The position numbers were made by a program, and so were the translations under genes. From Fusarium oxysporum f. sp. lycopersici 4287 (Eukaryota; Ascomycota; Sordariomycetes; Hypocreales; Nectriaceae): DNA of 64,000 nucleotides. Positions 1 to 10,144 of the stretch are shown in pieces (the stretch's first letter is position 1; every line of letters begins with the position of its first letter). The notes under the pieces are model-generated. The model made no database searches. It was not told the origin of the DNA and was given only the letters and a program-made list of their open reading frames with translations. The DNA lies in contig NC_030988.1 of the NCBI RefSeq assembly GCF_000149955.1, positions 4,416,380-4,480,379 of the forward strand, in the 5' to 3' direction.

Positions 1-13
1 TTTTTTTTTTTTT

Positions 14-621
14 GATGACGAGACTGTCAAGCTGATCAACATACTGACAGTGGCTGCTGCTTATAACGACGAGATGAACCACGTTGACCGCGGTGACCAA
101 TTGAGGCCATACTGAAGGTATGATCATGCCCTACGCCGGGGCCCGTGACAGGCACTAGCCTGGCCTTCCTCCTTGATGTGGCCCTTGTTAACAGCTATAT
201 TGTTCAACTTCACGGGCAGCCAAGGTGGAAGAGATACAAAAGTCACAGGAAATGGCGAGAGTGCATTTATAACAAATTGTTCAACGCCTACGGTTACGAC
301 AGTCAGGCAAGGCAGCTTTACCGAGCAGGGGACGAGCGTGATCTACAGGATGCCGAATTACAGCTTAAACGCCTGGACCGCGAGATCAACTTTGTCGACT
401 GTCATGTTAAATCAGACTGCCTCGCCTGCCAAGGGTGTAGGCAGGGGCAGCTAAGAACAAAAGTCCCGGAATGGAGCCCTCTTACGGAGGTCAGCGGCAA
501 TGAGGAGAAGAAGAGGAAGCGACCTAAGGTGCATAGCCAGACCACCTTCGGATGCCGTATCTGTGATGTTGCAATTTGTCAAAGCAAATATTGATGGGAC
601 TTCTATCACCACCTAATGTAG
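14..621 (+). pseudogene. piggyBac-type transposase, decayed 3' end
   Basis: This is the C-terminal part of a piggyBac-family (DDE_Tnp_1_7) transposase; the 5' part lies outside the window. The conserved YNDEMNHVDRGDQLR block is read from base 14. The frame then meets TGA codons near 116 and 140 and shifts by about 145, after which a helical stretch (LLDVALVNSYIV) continues. The end carries the Cys-rich zinc-ribbon tail (CLACQGC, then CRICDVAIC and YHH) before TAG at 619-621, with one more in-frame TGA at about 592. Several stops could come from C-to-T changes of CGA, CAG or TGG codons, so RIP is possible but unproven. It cannot make an active enzyme. Confidence 0.8.
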
Positions 622-2045
622 CAGAGGGTATTTGTACCATTTATTTAGTGCATTTTAATTGGCCATAACCTCTCGTTGTGACCAACACGGAGGTCCGCAA
701 GCATTGGGGAGATAATAACCGCCTTAAGCGTTAACGTCTGCGCCTCTATCCAGAAGCAGCTGAACAGTCTCTGATTGTCTCTCATGTGCGGCGTCGTGTA
801 GGTCCACCAGTCACTGTTGATTTGCTAGCAAGGATGCGGCGCTTGTAAATAATGAATCCCAGGAATGTTAAGTTGTTTGCTTGCCTGCTGCCTCCTTGGA
901 CGAGGGCGCCGTGTGCGAGTTTATTTCGATCCGTAATATATGGCGTGGAGCACACTCACCCCTGACCCAGCCGTATCTCCATTTGTCATGAGCTCTGATT
1001 CTCTGATGAGTCTTATTGGATGTGTGTATGTTCTTGGTTTAGTTGTTTCCCCGCGCTACGTCCTATATACATCTTTATACTGGGGTCCGACTGGAGTAAC
1101 ACTGCTATAACGATCGCACGCCCCATTATGTAAAGTACACAACGTGACACCATTACCGTGCAGTGTAGCCAACTTTACTATTGTCGCCCCGGATGTGGCC
1201 CGATCTAGGCGTTACTTCAACAATTAACAAGAGACATTGAAGACTTGGAGGAACTGAACTTTAATCGACTTGTTCTAAGCCCCGCGAGGACCAGAAGGAA
1301 CCATTTTCTGCACGTAAGGCGTAGAACAAGAAACAGGCAAGGGTTTGGACGAGACCAGACCCCCATACCGCAGCACTTCAGTGGAATGCTCGGTATTGGG
1401 TAACTCGGAACCTTGGGAATGTGAATATGTATCTACGCAGCGTACTCTGTAGGATGTGTGTGGTTATGTTGCACCCTGGTGCTCTCTCGTCCGTGGGTTA
1501 CTAGCCATTCCAACACCTAGTTGAAAAGCACAACCAATCATCGTCAAGTTAACAAATTACGATCTATTCATACCAGCTGATGGCAGAACAGAAGTTACCG
1601 CCCAACGAATTGAGTGTTTGATGCATGCTTACCTATCCACTGAATTGTGAAAGGCTATCGCCAGGTCACTCCAGGGATTTTGCCCAATTAAATTTCAAGA
1701 ATAGAGGGTACATTATTCTCTACCTAAATTAGCCTATGATAGATGTTCCAACAATATGTTGAGTTACAAATCGTGACATCACACTGCTAACTCCTCAAAT
1801 TGATTGATGCCTCTTCTGTAATTGACTCCCCTTCTTATTATTGCTGACCGGCGCCAAAGGCTTCCTTAAGCTTCTTGACCTTGGCTGTCGAACTCACTGG
1901 CCCTGAAAAGAAATGCAATTAGCTTCTTTTTCCCCTTCGGACAAGTTTATGCTGTGCCATAGGCGTAAATTCGTCCCAAATCTTTAGGTTCTCCTCATGT
2001 GCCTATCAAGTAACAGGAGCTATATGGGCAAAGGTACTTTCCGTA
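622..2045. other. gene-poor stretch after the piggyBac relic
   Basis: No convincing gene is seen. A possible orphan 3' exon lies on the minus strand at 1902-1838: a good acceptor (TTTCTTTTCAG with a CTAAT branch) is followed by a short lysine-rich tail ending in TAA. No partnering upstream exon was found, so it may be a gene remnant. Confidence 0.3.
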
Positions 2046-2053
2046 GCCTTTCG

Positions 2054-2981
2054 CAGTGAAGTAAATAGTGCAAAATACCGTATACGATATTTTTTCAACT
2101 CCACACTGCACTGTATTGTTTAAGAATTTGCTGCACTGCACTGTATACGATATTGCACTGTATTTGATCGATATCGTATTGTAATATCATATCGCACGGC
2201 GTGTAAAGACCCACATGACCTCGGTATAAAACTAACCAATTATGTAAAGATTGAGGTTTAAGACAGCCTGCTCGACCAAAGAAGAGGATTTTCACGGCCA
2301 ACATACAGCAGCACACTATTTCCAAATGATAAGAACGCCTGAGAAGGCGTTCTCCCGGACCTCACTTGTGTTGAGCTAACGGGTATAAACAGGTAGGCAG
2401 CATTACTACTGAACTAAAGTTTCGTATTTCCTACGTACAAGAACGAAGTAAAAGCAGCGATTATAATAAAACTCTGCAGGTTCATTTTTTTAAGTATTTT
2501 ATATATCATTAACATCGATTCTTAGGGTTGGTATAGTTCTGATATGTAACGGTATGATACAGTCAACAGGCTTGAAGCGCTGGAAATGCAGTGGATTGAC
2601 TACGAACAACTAAGCTGAAGAGGAAAGAAAGGAAACCTGTAATATTGTCTGTTACACGTGTCGAAAACCCAAGCGTTGAGTCACGCGGCAGCCCAGGTAG
2701 CAGTTACTGTGAAGCTTCACCATGAAGCCGACCGTGACATGGTACTCGTCAAATAGGGTGGGAAGCTCGAGGCTGATGCGTACAACGAGAGGTCTCGTAT
2801 TACCCGTATTGCACTGTATTTGCACTGAATGAATATCATATTATACGATATCTGAATGTCCCTGCACTGCACTACACGGTTTTCGGTATTGCTTGCACTG
2901 CACGGTATAAAAATACCGTGCAGCCAATACGATATTGAATATGATATTGTCTTATTTACGGCCACACTATTTACATCACTG
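2054..2981. mobile_element. non-autonomous hAT-like element, TIRs and 8-bp TSD
   Basis: A 928-bp element is bounded by 17-bp terminal inverted repeats, CAGTGAAGTAAATAGTG at the left and the complement of CAGTGATGTAAATAGTG at the right (one mismatch). Both ends are flanked by the same 8-bp duplication GCCTTTCG at 2046-2053 and 2982-2989. An 8-bp duplication with CAGTG ends is diagnostic of the hAT superfamily. There is no transposase reading frame, so it must have moved in trans. The subterminal zones (2080-2200 and 2800-2950) are rich in short degenerate motifs such as TGCACTGCAC, GTATACGATATT and GCACTGTAT in both orientations, as expected for transposase-binding arrays. The perfect duplication suggests a fairly recent insertion. 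Confidence 0.85.
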
Positions 2982-2989
2982 GCCTTTCG

Positions 2990-3676
2990 GCGATTGAGGG
3001 GATAGGTGTGTCACTGCTACCTCGCAGCTGGTCCGCCTTTTTTTGATGAATGGCGAATTCCAGTTTGTATGAAGCATATGATCAACCACTTTAGGCTCGC
3101 GGGCCGATTGTCATGGTGAGGTCAATAATGCATCATTCTCATCCCAACTGCCCGACATTCTCGTCGACAAAGTCGCGATCAGGGGAGAAGCAGCCTCATC
3201 CTGGTGAACATTCACAGCTTTCAGCACACAGAGCTCTCTTGGTACATTTAATTCATGTTAGGAATGCTCCTCGATACGTCATCCAACATCCCTCGCCACA
3301 CCATCCCACGGTTCGATTTTAATCATGACATGTGGCTGTTGCAGCTCTCGTTCGATAACAGGTGCGGCGCAGTATCATAGCTAGTTCGATGTGGTGATTA
3401 CACTGACGCTGTGACTGTTAATTGACGTGATTGAATGGCTGCCGTAAAACTTGATTTGTATGCGGCATGTGCCCGTAGAAGTAGTCAAAGATGTGGTGCT
3501 GGCCGAGATTTCGACAAAAGTATCAATTCATTCCATTCTTAGCCAACTTACACAGCGGCAATCAAAACAATACAAGGATACCCCCAGATCCTCTATTATC
3601 TGAAAGGTACGCTTTTTTATCTTGAAGGAGTTGAAGAGACGAAGACCACCGACAACAAAAAATAACAAACGTCACC
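2990..3676. other. intergenic, 5' flank of LEA-like gene
   Basis: No gene is recognised. The last 100 bases are A-rich with AACAAAAAATAAC before the start codon, a plausible 5' leader of the next gene. Confidence 0.3.
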
Positions 3677-4423
3677 ATGTCCGAGACAAAGGATCTGTCC
3701 TCTCAGGTTCAGGACACAACAAAAGACACAGCTTCCAAAGAGCAGGAATCTCCTGGTGCGTTCACAGTCCTCTAACCAAACTTAGTGCTTATCGTCCCCA
3801 TTGCAGTCAACCTTGAGTCAATCCCCAGGAGCGGAGCTGGCGTCGTAAATGATGCTGGAGATGTCCTAGATGACGCCGGCAACATTGTCGGCAAGATCGC
3901 CGACACCGATAACCTCAAGAACCTCGTAGGCAACACCGTCAACACCGCCAGCGATGTTGTTAGCTCTTCAGGCGATGTCCTAGGCAAGACCCTGCCTATT
4001 GGACAAGGAAAGCCTGAGGAGGAGGACGACTCCCACGACGAGGCAAAGAGCGAATATACAACCCAGTCCAGAGACAAGAAGTCCGGCGGCCTGGGAGACA
4101 CCGCCAGTACTGTCACAGGAGCTGTCGGTGACACAGCTGAAGGTGCCACGGAAGCTGTTGGCGATACAGCTAAAAACGTGGGCGAGACAGGCAAGTCAGA
4201 CGCTACTTCTCAAGCCACCGACAAAAAGACACCCACAGAAACTCCTAAGGCACCTGGGGTCAAGTACGTGACACCTGATGACAAGTCTGAGGACCAGGAC
4301 CAGAAGGATATCAGCCTCGAGGACCGCGACGTTCCCGCCGATGGCGAGGATAAGCTCAAGGAGGTTGCTCCAGAGGAGGCTAAGGAATGTTGTTTATATT
4401 GCGCAGTAGTGCTGGGTGAATAG
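3677..4423 (+). CDS. LEA-like / DUF3659-type hydrophilic protein, possibly truncated
   Basis: Exon 1 is 3677-3755 and exon 2 3807-4423, joined across a 51-nt intron (donor GTGCGT, branch CTAAC, acceptor TTGCAG). The start is ATG in the context GTCACCATGTC. The product of about 231 aa is very hydrophilic and repetitive. It contains VVNDAGDVLDDAGNIVGKI, typical of fungal DUF3659/LEA-like proteins, then G-D-T-A spaced repeats (GDTASTV, GDTAEGA, GDTAKNV) predicted to form amphipathic helices. Family members are often far longer and are linked to desiccation or stress tolerance by homology. The last residues (CCLYCAVVLGE) look unlike the rest and a T-run follows, so the 3' end may have been replaced by the downstream LINE insertion. 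Confidence 0.65.
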
Positions 4424-4599
4424 ATTTTTTTTTTTTTATGAAACTTAGTTGTTCATTATTAAGATGAGAGTTCTTCTCAGGTTTATATCTCTAAATGATT
4501 TCATCTAGGACTTTAAACTTTAAATCTAGGACTTTCAGACTGTTAGTCTGAATCCTGAAGGGAAGGGGGATCCCCGGATTTTCCAACAGCCCCTGGACT

Positions 4600-5409
4600 G
4601 GGAGCTACAGCAGTAGAAACGAACAAGGAATGGTTCACCTATGTGATCTCAGACGTTCCTACAAGGCTGACCGACTTTTACGGAAATGAGGTGAATAGTG
4701 ACAGCGTCGTTAGCGACGAGATAGAAATCCAGACTGGGCTCAAGCCCATTGATGTACGTACCGGAAGACAATTCTCGGATAACCCCTTGACCAAGGCCCT
4801 GCTTGTGTCTTTCCTGAAGCCCACAAAGAGATTCTGGTCGCTCTTTGGCAGCAGCGCAGGCCAGACTCGTCGACAAAACCGACCGACCCAGACAGTGTGA
4901 GACGTGACTGGGGCTACCACTTTGCCCGCAACTGTCACAGACAGCCAGTTTGCCGACGCTGTGGTGAGGCTGGCCATCTTGTAGACGATTGCATCGCACG
5001 AGAACAGTGCATCAACTGCTTAGGCCCCCACCAGGCCAACTTCCGTAGGTGCCCAGCTCGGCCAAAGACAGTGCACGGCGTGCTCCGCCGACTCACTAAA
5101 GAGCAACGAAAGCATGTTCGGACCGTAGGCGCGGAGACATACCGACAACGACACCCAGAACCACAGTCGGGATCGCATCAGGAAGCCCAGCAGGGCATGG
5201 CTGAGCGACAAAACGAGGATGTTACACCACAAGAACGACCGAACACTCGTGCTCCCAGCCCAGCTGTATCAGGAGCACCTTCGTGCATCATGGTGGCCAC
5301 GACCCCTCATGCTGGCTATGAAGCAGAGGAAGAACCCGAACAGCCCAGACCAGGCTCACCGCGAAAGCGCCGAATAGTTCTCATTAATCGCTCGCATGGC
5401 CAGGAATAG
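4600..5409 (+). pseudogene. LINE ORF1, gag-like with zinc knuckles
   Basis: The N-terminal part (about 4620-4890) carries the Tad-type gag block RRLTD/YGNEV..EIE.QTGLKP and SFL.PTKRFWSLFG. A frame change near 4890-4905 separates it from the zinc-knuckle part. There CRRCGEAGHLVDDC and a following C-INCLGPHQANFRRC motif are clear, with a first knuckle split by the frame change. The ORF ends at TAG 5407-5409, overlapping the start of ORF2 by 14 bases, an arrangement that in LINEs supports termination-reinitiation. The protein would bind element RNA. The copy is broken. Confidence 0.75.
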
Positions 5410-8400
5410 ATATTCTCAAACACGAAAGAACGACAGGAAGCCGTTCAGGATCTTCCAGGCCAACGTCGGCAAGATCCCTCCGGCCCACGACTGCGCCCTG
5501 GCGCTGGCCGACTCGGAACAATATGACGTTGTGCTCTTGCAAGAGCCGTGGACGGCTCACACAGAGACCCGCACTTTAACTAAGACTCACCCTGCATACG
5601 ACACATTTACGCCGGTCGACATGTGGAACAGCAATGATACTCGGCCTAGAGTCATGACATATGTCCGGCGAGACCCCAGACTTCTGGCTGACCAGATTCG
5701 ACCCTTCCAGACTCGCGATATCCTTTGGCTCACGATCAACGGCATGACTGTAGTCAACGTCTATCGCCAGAACGACGAGAAAGACGCCCTGAACACGCTG
5801 CTTCGGTAGTCGGTCCCGGAACGCTGCTTTGTTGCTGGCGATTTCAATGCTAGACATCGTAGCTGGCAGACAGGCCAAGCTACGAATCGGGGCCAAGAGA
5901 TAGCAGGATGGGCATCGGAGAATGACCTCGACCTTCTCAACACCCTATATATCCCGACAAACCCATACGGCAACACAATCGATCTTGCGTTTACGAACCT
6001 GCCACTTGCTGAAGCTACCGTCGAGGACCATCTCGCCACTAGCTCTGACCACTTCACCCTCAGCTTGACCTTCCCTGACCTCAGGCCGGCCCCGATACAG
6101 CTGGGCAAGATTCGAGTGACGACGGAAGATGAGCTCAAACGATTTGTCGAGATCGTAGAGCTCGGAGCCACAGAAATCCCCCTGAGAGATTCGACCCCTG
6201 CGGAGCTGGACGAGCTTGCGTCTTCACTTGTAACTCTATTGACATCAGCAGCGAAGGCAGCTGGCCGGCCCGCGCGGAAAGGCGGACGCCCAGCTCCCTG
6301 GTGGACAGAGGAGTGCGCCGACGCCGCGGCTGCTTTTCGAGCCATCAGAAGAAGCTACCCATGCGGCTTCAACCAGGACGTTCAGATCGCCAAAAGAGGC
6401 TTTCATCGTGTGCTCCGTCGGGCCAAGAGGCGCTATTGGCGTAACCTCATCGATGGCTTCTCCAGCAGTAGCGACGTTTTCAAAGCTGTCCGGTGGCTAA
6501 AGTCCCCAGAAGCTTTCCAGCCGCCACCTCTACAGGTCGATAACGTCGTGTATGAAACCCAGATGGGTAAAGCCAACGCACTCCGACAGGCCACGCTTGA
6601 ACGAAGAACTGTGGAGGACGACATCGCAAACGCATGGACGCCAGTATTCCCACCTAGATCGATCCCATTTTCTCCCGGAATCTCTCTGGAGGAGGCGCAA
6701 TATGCGACTTGTCACACAGGCAATACATCCCCAGGGTCAGACAACATCACAGTCAAACTTCTTGAAGCAGTATGGCATGCCATCGGTACACACGTCCGTC
6801 GTCTCTTCGAAAGATGCCTTACCATAGGCCATCAGCCAAAACCATTCAAGGAGGCGGAGGTGGTCATGATCACGAAACCGGGACGGAGAGACCTTACCGA
6901 ACCACGAGCATGGCGACCCATCTCACTGCTCTCCTGTCTTGGTAAAGGACTAGAACGACTGATCGCGCGCCGCCTAGCCTGGGCAGCCGTTCACTACAGC
7001 GTCCTTCATCCGCAGCAAGCTGGGGCGCTCCCCAAGAGGTCGGCAACAGACTTGGTAACTGCTCTGGTCCATGATATTGAAGAAGCGTTCGCACGCAAGA
7101 AGGTGGCGACTATAGTCACAATGGACGTCCAAGGTGCTTTCGACACCGTCATGCGCAACAGGCTCATCCTGCGTCTTCGTGAGCAAGGCTGGCCTAATCA
7201 TCTGGCTCGCTGGGCCGGCTCCTTCATGGGCGGCCGGTCGGCGCGTGTCAGGTACCAAGACACAGTCACGCTCTCTTCTCCCCTTCAGTGCGGCCTCCCT
7301 CAGGGGTCGCCGGTATCGCCAATCCTCTTTCTGCTCTACACTGAGCCAATCTATCGATTAGGGAACCCTCAGGGTCGCTTCGGCTATGCAGACGACACGG
7401 CCATCCTGTCCATAGGGCGACACAGTAGACGAGACTTCTGCCATGGCATCTAGATCTATCGCCGAGATGGTGCGATGGGGCGCGGAGAATGGCGTGTCCT
7501 TCGACACGAAGAAGACCGAAGTCATGCATTTCTCCCGCAGCAAACTCAGGACTGCGCCGGCAGTACGCCACGGCGATGTCGAGAAATACCCTGAACCAGC
7601 TCTACGCTGGCTTGGTATCTGGTTGGATAGCAGACTATCTTTTCGACTTCATGTCGAAAAGTGGGCGGCGAAAGCAAAGGCAGTGGCTTATCATCTGCGG
7701 GGGCTCACCAACACGGTACACGGCCCTCTACCGAGCGCCGTGCGAGGCGCCGTCAGAGCATGTGCCGAGCCAGTGCTGCTCCACGGCTCCGAGGCGTGGT
7801 ACCCGGGCAAGACCAGGCCGCGGTGGACCCATCCTACGAAAGATCTACCATCGAGTAACCAGCATCTCGTGCAAATAATGACAAAAGCCATGAAACAGGC
7901 TATGAAGGCCATTCTTCCCGTCTGGAAGACGACACCCATCACCGTCCTCCACAGAGAAAGCGGGATACCACCAGTCGATCAATTGCTTGACGCGAGGCGA
8001 CTTAGGTTCTCTGCACGACTCAAATCGCTGGATGAGGCTCATCCTCTGGCGATCCGAACGCGCCCGCCCCGACAGCCTACTTACCACGACCTCATCAAAC
8101 GAAGATATCAAATACAGGCAGAGAACAGCTTCAGGACGCGCCTTCGACGTGCAAACGAACTCTTTGCACCCTGCACGCGGCCGAAACTCGTCTACCGATG
8201 CTTCCATCAAGAACAGATGCCTCCACTGCAGACAGCGTCTAAAGAGAAATCGGCTGACGCCTTTTCCCGCTGGGTCGAGTCTCTCGACCCGCTCACCTTG
8301 GTCGTATACTCGGATGGCTCTCTTTCCTCAGAAGGGGCTGCCAGCTATGGCTTCACCATCCATGAAAACAATATCCCCATCTTTGACGGATCAGGTCGCC

Positions 8401-9410
8401 TCGGACCTGCTGAGGTTTTCGATGCTGAAGCTACCGGGGCTTTAGAGGGCCTGAAGGCTGCTCTAACCCTGCGAGAATTAGCAACACAGAATATATTCAT
8501 CTGCCTAGATAACCTGGCAGCCGCCACGTGTCTACGAGGCACTCCTTCTGAATCCTCTCAAAACGTCTTTCTCGAGTTCCAAGCTCTGACGACATCGCAT
8601 GGAGCCATCCAAGTTCGCTGGGTGCCAGGGCACTCCAACATCCCTGGCAACGAACAGGCCGACAAGCTGGCAAAGGCAGCATCATCGCTCCCCGAGCCCG
8701 AAGGCGCTCAGCCGACGCTGGCTTATCTACGAAGAATCGCAAGACAGAAACCGAAAGAAGCATTCGAGGCGTGGTGGTCCACCTCCGCTCCTGAGCAGTA
8801 CAGGAGACTCAATCTCAAGGCGACTACAGGCTGTCCGCCGGAGCTGTTGCTCCCGCGTGCAGCGTTGCACCATCTGCTGGCAGCGAGGTCTCTCCACGGG
8901 GACTTCGCCGCATACCACGAAAGATTTGACCACGTCGATGCACGTCTGGTCTGCTCATGTGGCCGACGCAAAGCACCGGATCACATCTTCTACTGCAGAA
9001 ATGTACCGCCGCGTCATCGGATGAGGCTGGCACCCTCACCGAATGCAGCAGTCAATCTAGCAATAAGGAAAAGACTTCACCAAGTTCATCGACCTGTCCA
9101 AAGACAGCGCGTTCTTTGGAAAGACATGCCCTCGTCATTAGGCGACGACGACCAGAGAAGCACTTGCGACTCTCTCTCCCTCTCTTTTCACATCTCTTTT
9201 GTACACATTTTCTTCCTTACTTTGTCTTTCTCTCACTTGTTCTCGACCAGATGTAAGGCGCTGACACGCCCTCCATCCGGCCGCGATTACTCGGAGTACT
9301 CGGAGGCAGCCCCGCGGCAACCGTGTCCAGAGGCTCACGATCGCCTGGAAACAGGCTTACCTTGCGGCTTTCATCCATCAGCCGCGCTTGGCCATCCCGC
9401 TGACGGGTAG
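5396..9410 (+). pseudogene. LINE ORF2: endonuclease, reverse transcriptase, RNase H
   Basis: The start ATG at 5396 overlaps the ORF1 stop. An APE-type endonuclease (about 5430-6075) retains FQANVGK, LLQEPWT, AGDFNARH and SSDHFTL. The reverse transcriptase (about 6700-7600) retains WRPISLLS, VTMDVQGAFD, GLPQGSPVSP and GYADDTAIL. RNase H (about 8290-8690) keeps its acidic set: YSDGS, DAEATGALEG, CLDNLAA and NEQADKLAK. The C-terminal CSCGRRKAPDHIFYC follows at about 8945-8995. Two lesions inactivate it: an in-frame TAG at 5807-5809 where CAG is expected, and a frameshift near 7413-7420 just after the YADD box. Otherwise the coding is well preserved, so death is fairly recent. Confidence 0.85.
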
Positions 9411-9654
9411 CAAGCTTGATAAGATGCGCCATTTTGTGCCGTTGATATGCTGGATAGAGCGCAGTTTGATGACACGTTTGCTGAAATTGGATTTAGAGAA
9501 GGAAACTAATTTCGCGTTGCGAATGACCAATTCTTTATAGCCAGTAGCATGTCTGTAATTAGCGTGTAGACAGACTCTGATACCCCTAGCCCAGCACGTC
9601 CTGTGCCCCAATAGGGGACTTTCGGGGCCTACGGCCCCCCGGACGAAAAATATA

Positions 9655-9679
9655 CATAACATAACATAACATAACATAA
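9655..9679 (+). repeat. (CATAA)n 3' tail of the LINE
   Basis: Five tandem CATAA-type units follow the conserved CCCCCCGGACGAAAAATATA end of the LINE. The related insertion at 54.2 kb ends in (CATA)n instead. Such simple-repeat tails are made at target-primed reverse transcription. Confidence 0.8.
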
Positions 9680-10142
9680 GCATCAACGAAGGGAAAAGGG
9701 ACCAGCTAGACTTTAAAGAATTGGCCCACTCAAGTATATCAACATTGAACTGGATCCGTTTCTGGTTTTGGCCCAATAGCAATCCAAAGCCTTCTACGCT
9801 TTTTTCAAGGTTTTGTGGCTGATATCTGATCTTTTGGTCAAACGCAAGTGAATCGATGTACTGTAACCAAGAACCCCATACTTTAGCCATGTGATATGAT
9901 AATAGCCTGTTGGCCGAATGACTTCAAGTGCCGAAACATGTGGTGTTCTGGAACTTCCCACGCCCCGTTCATCGCATGTCCTGTCCGCAACATCCAGTTG
10001 TTGCGTAATACACCCACTAACTAAACCTGTGGCTTGAACTCTGGAAATTCTGAACAGCAGTTTGAGTTCGCACTTCAAGGCAGTCTAAGAGAACCTGCAG
10101 CCTCTAAGGCTATTCTTGTAGTTGTTAACACAGCGGGCAAAC
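9680..10142. other. intergenic between LINE and pogo element
   Basis: Nothing recognised; open frames on the minus strand run from here into the LINE 3' UTR and look like chance. Confidence 0.4.
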
Positions 10143-10144
10143 TA

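Larger units (their letters stand above)
4500..9679 (+). mobile_element. Tad-type LINE (non-LTR retrotransposon), damaged
   Basis: A roughly 5.2-kb element has the order gag-like zinc-knuckle ORF, endonuclease, reverse transcriptase, RNase H and C-terminal Cys motif, then a GC-rich 3' UTR ending in a (CATAA)n tail. This order is typical of the Tad1 clade in ascomycetes. The 5' boundary is uncertain; I place it near 4500. That leader carries a 7-bp hairpin (TTCAGAC/GTCTGAA, 4534-4552), a GGGGATCCCC palindrome and a duplicated ATCTAGGACTTT. Frameshifts in both ORFs and a stop in ORF2 show that this copy is dead. Its last 75 bases match the end of the insertion at 52917-54202. I could not define a target duplication. 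Confidence 0.85.

Noticed and set aside
3772..4194. 140-codon minus-strand frame rich in Pro/Ser/Thr
   Set aside because: Antisense shadow of the repetitive LEA-like gene.
7845..9039. Several frames on both strands over the RNase H part of the LINE
   Set aside because: They are shadows of ORF2, which has clear catalytic motifs in its own frame.
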